From Lepidurus packardi (lineage: Eukaryota; Arthropoda; Branchiopoda; Notostraca; Triopsidae), in assembly GCA_023053545.1 (NCBI GenBank), contig JAKZAN010000165.1, positions 1 through 64,000 on the forward strand: a DNA stretch of 64,000 nucleotides, written 5' to 3'. The position numbers and the translations under genes are program-made. This document shows positions 60,005 through 64,000 of the stretch, piece after piece. The number at the start of each line of letters is the position of its first letter. Position 1 is the first letter of the stretch. The notes beneath the pieces were generated by a model. The model saw only the letters and a list, made by a program, of their open reading frames with translations, was not told the DNA's origin and made no database searches.

Positions 60005-61171
60005 TCAGTGTGTGGGAACCGGGCGCGTCGCCGACGAGGCCGCGGGGGCGAGCAGCACGTCGAAGGTCGGCAGCGTACGACCGTCACGCAGCTCGACGCC
60101 GCGTACCGCCTGAGCGACCACGCGTGCGTCGCCACCGGCAATCGCCCGCGTCGCCACGCCCGTGATACCGGCGAGCGCCAGCGGCCTCACCTCGCCAGCG
60201 TCGCTGCGCCCGTCCATGTCCTGGTCGTGCCACAACGCCAGTCCGTCGAGTTCACGCCCGCGCAGCCAGCCATCGCCATCATCGTCGAGCGAGGCGAGCG
60301 CGTCGTAGCCGGTGCGCCAGAACATCAGGAACGTGATGCCGCCGAACAGCTGCGTCCCGGAGGTGATCCGGCCGGTGCCCTGCGGATCCCAGACGAGCCA
60401 GGCCGACGACGCCGTGCTCCACTGCCAGTCGCCGGCCCGCCCGCGTCCGTCGAGGTCGAAACGCACCGATGCCGCCGTGTCGACGAGATCCTCGACGCGC
60501 CCCCGGCCCGAGAGGTCCACCAGCACCGGCGTGATCGGCACAGGTAACTGTTCGATCTTCGCGAGGCGTCCCTTCAGGTCGGCGATCTCCGCGCGGTCAC
60601 GCACCGGATCGAGCAGGGGCAGCAGGTATGAGCCGGCTTCGGCCACGAGCGTGTTGCCGCCGAGGGGTCTGTAGGTCTTCGCGCCTTCAGACACCCACGC
60701 TGCCGCGATCACGGCGCGATAGGCGGCGATGGCCTCGTCGCGTCGGCCGGCCTGCTGCAGGCACCAGCCCAGGCCGAGCCGGATCGTCGTCGCGCTCGGC
60801 GACTGCAGCGCGATGGCGCGCTCGTGATGCGAGATGGCGAGCTGGAGATGCGGCCGCCCAACTGAGGATGGACGGGCGGGCGCATCGGCGTACGGCGCGA
60901 ACTTCGGCGAGTACGCGAACCAGCGCTGGCCGTCCTTGCGCGTCACTGCCACCTCACCGGCGGGGTTGGACGCCGCCATGGCATGGGCCCGACCGAGCGC
61001 CCAGTGCGCCTGAGCGTCGTCAGGGTGCGTCTGCAGGTGTGTCGTGAGGTTGTCGATGAGACGAGCTACCGGCACCGTGTCGAAGACAACCTGGGTGAAG
61101 ATCGCGCGCAGCGGGACGGGTACCACCGCCAGCGACACCACGAGCGCAACGACTGCAGCGACACGACGCAT
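60005..61171 (-). CDS. Secreted TPR protein with EF-hand/VCBS-like C-terminus
   Basis: 388 residues; signal RRVAAVVALVVSLAVVPVPLRA. Residues ~35-185 hold TPR-type helices (DDAQAHWALGRAHAMA, TIRLGLGWCLQQAGRRDEAIAAYRAV). Residues ~230-380 carry acidic FG-GAP/EF-hand-like segments (VLVDLSGRGRVEDLVD, RFDLDGRGRAGDW, SLDDDGDGWLRGRELDGL, WHDQDMDGRSDAGEV) that probably bind calcium. A ggagg at 61178-61182 lies six bases before the ATG, one of the few clear ribosome sites here. Intact; specific role unknown. Confidence 0.75.
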   Translation of the reverse strand: MRRVAAVVALVVSLAVVPVPLRAIFTQVVFDTVPVARLIDNLTTHLQTHPDDAQAHWALGRAHAMAASNPAGEVAVTRKDGQRWFAYSPKFAPYADAPARPSSVGRPHLQLAISHHERAIALQSPSATTIRLGLGWCLQQAGRRDEAIAAYRAVIAAAWVSEGAKTYRPLGGNTLVAEAGSYLLPLLDPVRDRAEIADLKGRLAKIEQLPVPITPVLVDLSGRGRVEDLVDTAASVRFDLDGRGRAGDWQWSTASSAWLVWDPQGTGRITSGTQLFGGITFLMFWRTGYDALASLDDDGDGWLRGRELDGLALWHDQDMDGRSDAGEVRPLALAGITGVATRAIAGGDARVVAQAVRGVELRDGRTLPTFDVLLAPAASSATRPVPTH

Positions 61172-61226
61172 GGGTGGCCTCCGATGGGCCGAGCTTACAC
61201 GATAGCCTTACGGCGTCAGTGCCGTG

Positions 61227-63293
61227 TCATCTCGTCGTCGGCGCGCTGGCGGCATCGACGGCGATCACCTGGTGGTACAGCGCCATGTAGTACGGCAGCA
61301 GGAACGACGTGCCGTCAGCCAGGCGTGTCCCCGTGCCCTTCGAGTCCAGCACGTACGGATCGACGTTCCAGTGAAAGACCATGCGCTCGTCCACCGGCAG
61401 CACCTTGCCGCTGCGCGCGAGCACGCCGACGGCAGGCCCGTCGTCGGGGCGCACGTGCGCCGGCAACGGCACGAGGTCGAGGCGATGCGAATTGCGCTGG
61501 CCGTGATCGACGAGGTCGACCGGGAACCGACGCAACGTGTCGAGCGTGTCGGGCAGCCAGGCGTCGCGCGGCAAGGCGAGCGACTCGCTGCCGAACGCGG
61601 TGGTGTACGTGAGTCCGGGAAGGCTCACCGCGGCCACCAGGTTGAAGAAGGGGTTCCGTTCCGGCCGCTCGAGCTGCCAGTAGTCGCGCAGCGACCGCGC
61701 CGCGATCGACTTCACCCACGGGTCGCTCTCGTACTTCACGAGATGGTAGTAGTTCATGAAGGCCATCTCGTCGTCGGACTGGTTGCCGCCGCCGACGCCC
61801 GCCGTGTACTTGGGGAACAGCAGGTTCATCGCGTACCCGTGACGCGTCACGAGATCGCGCGCCACGGCGTCGTAGCGCGTGTCGCCGGTCACGTGGTGCG
61901 CGATGCGCAGGTAGGTCAGCATCGACAGGCTGTTCAGACCGCGCTCATCGCCCCAGCGGGGACTGGTGTTGAGGGCTGTCGGCCCGAACACGGCCCAGCG
62001 CGTCGCGGTGCCGTCGTGGTCCTGCAGCGTGAAGTCGTGCGCCAGCAGGTGGTCGGTGATCCGCCGCACCACGGCCGCCACCTCGGCACGTTCCGCGGCG
62101 TCGCGCGCCACGAGGTCGTGGTAGAGCGCGTAGAAGAAGTAGTGCCCGTCGAGTTCGTCAGAGCTCGTGTCGGCCTTCCAGAACCACTGGCCATCGGCGC
62201 TGCGCGGCCAGCGTGGTGACAGCACCTTCCAGAAGGCGTCGCGCGCCTGGTGCGCCCGGTCGGCCTCGACGGTGTACGTCCGGTTCGGATCGGCCTCCGT
62301 CGTCGAGACGATGCTCCGTGCGGGAAAGCCATCGTCGGGCGCGGGCGTCCCGCCGCGGGTGACGTCGACGAGGAAGCGCAGCGCCTCGAACGCGCGCCGG
62401 GCGCGCAGGCGCGATGCCTCGCTGTGCGTCGCGCCGTACGCGAACGCCTGGGCCGCGCCGTACATGCCGGTCCACAGGCCGTCGTTGTCGTTATCGGTGG
62501 TGAAGGCCGTCGATCGATCGCCCGGCGTCCGCAGGTGGGCCTCGACGACGTAGCCGAACGACGTGCGACGGTGGTGACGATCGATGTCGGCTTCGTAGGT
62601 GGCCACCTTGCGTGCCAGTGTCGTCGGCCGTGCGGCGATGCCGCCGACACCAGCAGGCGTCTCGAACCAGGCCGTGCCGTCGGGGTCGACGGTCACGCGG
62701 CGGACCTCGTCGTGCGGCAGCCATCGCCGACCCTGGCGGTACTCGACGAGGTCGTCGACGCCGAGTCGTACGGCACCCTGCGTCGTGCCCAGCCACACGC
62801 CGCCCTCAGGCAGTCCCGCCATCGACGTGATCCCCAGCACGGGAAGGCCCCGCGCCGGGTCGATGAATCGCCAGCTGCCACTGACGTCGCGCATGGCGAC
62901 GCCCTGCGACGTGCCGACCCACAACCGCTGGGTGCCGTCCCAGGCCAGCGCCGTGATCGCGTTCGGCGCCCACCCCTCTGATGTCCCGCGCAGAGCCACG
63001 GGCTGCCAGTGCCCGCCAACCCATTCCTGGACCGCGTCGCCGACGGCGATGGCGTGACGATTGCCGGGCCCGTGCGCCACCAGCATCGTGCCGGCAGGGA
63101 CCGCTGGCACGGTGGCGGCGTCGCCAGCGGCGAGCGCCACGGGCACGCCCGTGCCAGCCGGCCGCACCGCCTGCTGCTGGAGGTACGGCGCGTCGGCGAC
63201 CGGCTGCGCGCGCGCCGTGGTCCACGACAGGCCGACGATGAGGCCGATGACGACAACGCGCCGGGCGCGCGGCGTTCCTGCGGAGATGGGCAT
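61227..63293 (-). CDS. Secreted propeller plus alpha/alpha-toroid protein
   Basis: 688 residues; signal ARRVVVIGLIVGLSWTTARA. Residues ~60-230 carry two-component-regulator-propeller blades (ITALAWDGTQRLWVGTSQGV, ITSMAGLPEGGVWLGTTQGAV). Residues ~250-650 are helical and resemble an (alpha/alpha)6 glycan-active or terpenoid-type toroid: DNDNDGLWTGMYGAAQAFAY, DELDGHYFFYALYHDLVA, LNSLSMLTYLRIAHHVTG, DDEMAFMNYYHLVKYE. There is no kinase domain and no membrane helix, so this is not a hybrid sensor. Possibly a secreted glycosidase with a binding propeller. Intact. Confidence 0.75.
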   Translation of the reverse strand: MPISAGTPRARRVVVIGLIVGLSWTTARAQPVADAPYLQQQAVRPAGTGVPVALAAGDAATVPAVPAGTMLVAHGPGNRHAIAVGDAVQEWVGGHWQPVALRGTSEGWAPNAITALAWDGTQRLWVGTSQGVAMRDVSGSWRFIDPARGLPVLGITSMAGLPEGGVWLGTTQGAVRLGVDDLVEYRQGRRWLPHDEVRRVTVDPDGTAWFETPAGVGGIAARPTTLARKVATYEADIDRHHRRTSFGYVVEAHLRTPGDRSTAFTTDNDNDGLWTGMYGAAQAFAYGATHSEASRLRARRAFEALRFLVDVTRGGTPAPDDGFPARSIVSTTEADPNRTYTVEADRAHQARDAFWKVLSPRWPRSADGQWFWKADTSSDELDGHYFFYALYHDLVARDAAERAEVAAVVRRITDHLLAHDFTLQDHDGTATRWAVFGPTALNTSPRWGDERGLNSLSMLTYLRIAHHVTGDTRYDAVARDLVTRHGYAMNLLFPKYTAGVGGGNQSDDEMAFMNYYHLVKYESDPWVKSIAARSLRDYWQLERPERNPFFNLVAAVSLPGLTYTTAFGSESLALPRDAWLPDTLDTLRRFPVDLVDHGQRNSHRLDLVPLPAHVRPDDGPAVGVLARSGKVLPVDERMVFHWNVDPYVLDSKGTGTRLADGTSFLLPYYMALYHQVIAVDAASAPTTR

Positions 63294-63314
63294 GTGACGC
63301 GATGCTAACGCATG
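63294..63314 (-). promoter_or_regulatory. Candidate -10 TAGCAT, eight bases before ATG 63293
   Basis: On the minus strand gcgTAGCAT-type sequence (forward atgcta at 63302-63307) precedes the ATG by eight bases with no ribosome site, again suggesting leaderless transcription. It lies in the 24-base spacer after the ROK gene stop, so it may instead be incidental. Confidence 0.25.
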
Positions 63315-63317
63315 GTT

Positions 63318-64000
63318 CTAGCCGGCCGCGCGCGCCAGCCTCAGGGCCTCGATGGCGGCGCCGCGCGCGCCCGCGGTGTCGCCGTTGGGCATGATGCGGA
63401 TCGGGATGTCGGCCTGCTCCTCGCGCTGCACGGGCATGCCGGCGCGGATCTCGTCGAGGAGCCAGGCCTGGAAAGCAGGGGACGCTTCGATGGCGCCGCC
63501 ACCGACGATCAGCGCGTCGGGATCGAACGTGTTGACCATCTGATCGAAGAACAGGCCGAGGGCGTGCGCCTGAGCGCGGAAGATGTCGCGACACATGGCG
63601 TCGCCACGCTCGGCCATCCCGCGCACCTTCTTGGCGGCGTCCTTGACGTCGAGGGACGCCAGTTCGTGCCCCGGGTACTTACGCAGGAAGGTCGGCAGCA
63701 GCGTGTTGCGAATGGCCGTCAGCGAACACACCGACTCGAGGTCGCCGACACGGCCGCAGTTGCACTGGGGGTCGACGTCCTCCAGGCCGGCGATGCGCTG
63801 TGTCGGCAGCAGGACGTGCCCGCATTCACCGCCGAAGCCGCCGCGCCCGGTCACCACGCGGCCATCGACGATGACGCCGCCGCCAAGGCCGGTGCCGACG
63901 ATCGCCGAGACCGACGTCGCGGGCGTGCTGCCGAAGATGTTGTAGTGGGCCCCAGAGGGCGCCGGGCATTTGCCGTCGTTCAGGTAGCAGACGGGACGCT
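63318..64000 (-). CDS. ROK family sugar kinase/repressor (5' end beyond window)
   Basis: C-terminal 226 residues of a ROK protein. VGTGLGGGVIVDGRVVTGRGG is the phosphate/sugar binding region, GGFGGECGHVLLP has the conserved Glu-His. PQCNCGRVGDLESVCS is the zinc motif, in which the third Cys of the usual CxCGxxGCxE is Asp. PDALIVGGGAIEASPAF and GARGAAIEALRLARAAG close the domain. No DNA-binding part is visible in the portion present. Probably a glucokinase-like sugar kinase. Frame open to the right edge. Confidence 0.88.
   Translation of the reverse strand, partial: RPVCYLNDGKCPAPSGAHYNIFGSTPATSVSAIVGTGLGGGVIVDGRVVTGRGGFGGECGHVLLPTQRIAGLEDVDPQCNCGRVGDLESVCSLTAIRNTLLPTFLRKYPGHELASLDVKDAAKKVRGMAERGDAMCRDIFRAQAHALGLFFDQMVNTFDPDALIVGGGAIEASPAFQAWLLDEIRAGMPVQREEQADIPIRIMPNGDTAGARGAAIEALRLARAAG

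Noticed and set aside
1-64000. tRNA, rRNA, riboswitch or mobile-element genes
   Set aside because: I looked for tRNA-like T-loop/CCA patterns, rRNA blocks, transposase motifs and known riboswitch cores by eye and found none convincing; a covariance-model search would be decisive.

Overview
The window is a high-GC bacterial chromosome segment with dense genes and short spacers. The gene content suits a soil Acidobacteriota, most like class Vicinamibacteria. This is inference from several traits: protein kinases fused to TPR arrays, a CxxCH haem protein with HEAT repeats next to a ThuA protein, secreted amidohydrolases and esterases, a Wood-Werkman type methylmalonyl-CoA cluster, and heptameric intergenic repeats. 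No rRNA, tRNA, CRISPR array, prophage or transposase was seen.

Layout. 1-6.1 kb: MprF-type lipid aminoacyltransferase (cut by the window start), a PLP aminotransferase and two secreted alpha/beta hydrolases. 6.2-9.4 kb: a CHAP amidase and a membrane DUF2235 hydrolase, both on minus. 9.5-15.7 kb: a three-gene redox operon of GltD-like NAD(P)H:ferredoxin oxidoreductase, pyruvate:ferredoxin oxidoreductase (nifJ) and a dihydroorotate-dehydrogenase-like flavoprotein. 15.8-27.6 kb: mostly exported enzymes (SGNH/DUF1080 fusion, amidohydrolase, exported methyltransferase, lipoprotein phosphatase, TolB-domain protein, ThuA protein, haem/HEAT protein) and a polytopic membrane protein. 27.6-35.7 kb: signalling, with a pseudokinase-TPR protein, its catalytically intact paralogue and a histidine kinase with a periplasmic binding domain. 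35.8-41.4 kb: LigD, a histidine phosphatase, a rhodanese-methyltransferase fusion, a LmbE deacetylase and a Gfo/Idh/MocA oxidoreductase. 41.7-50.8 kb: one minus-strand operon for oxaloacetate-to-methylmalonyl-CoA transcarboxylation and methylmalonyl-CoA/succinyl-CoA interconversion. 51.1-56.7 kb: a large secreted repeat protein followed by a broken partial copy of its C-terminus. 56.8-64 kb: Gfo/Idh/MocA, a DUF5009 acyltransferase, a membrane protein, a TPR protein, a propeller/toroid protein and a ROK protein (cut by the window end).

How genes cooperate. The 41.7-50.8 kb operon carries 5S, 12S and 1.3S-type subunits, an epimerase, both mutase subunits and MeaB. It has neither a biotin carboxylase nor a membrane decarboxylase subunit, which points to a transcarboxylase. 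The 9.5-15.7 kb operon would pair NAD(P)H and ferredoxin pools with pyruvate oxidation or synthesis. The two kinase-like genes look like an active kinase and a degenerate partner.

Sequence quality. About twenty genes are interrupted by frameshifts. Where I could place the break, it was nearly always one extra base in a short homopolymer. Breaks are dense at 27.6-42.7 kb and nearly absent at 4.9-15.7, 19.4-27.6, 44.9-47.6 and 58-64 kb. I treat most as uncorrected sequencing errors, so these genes are annotated as whole loci with the break noted.
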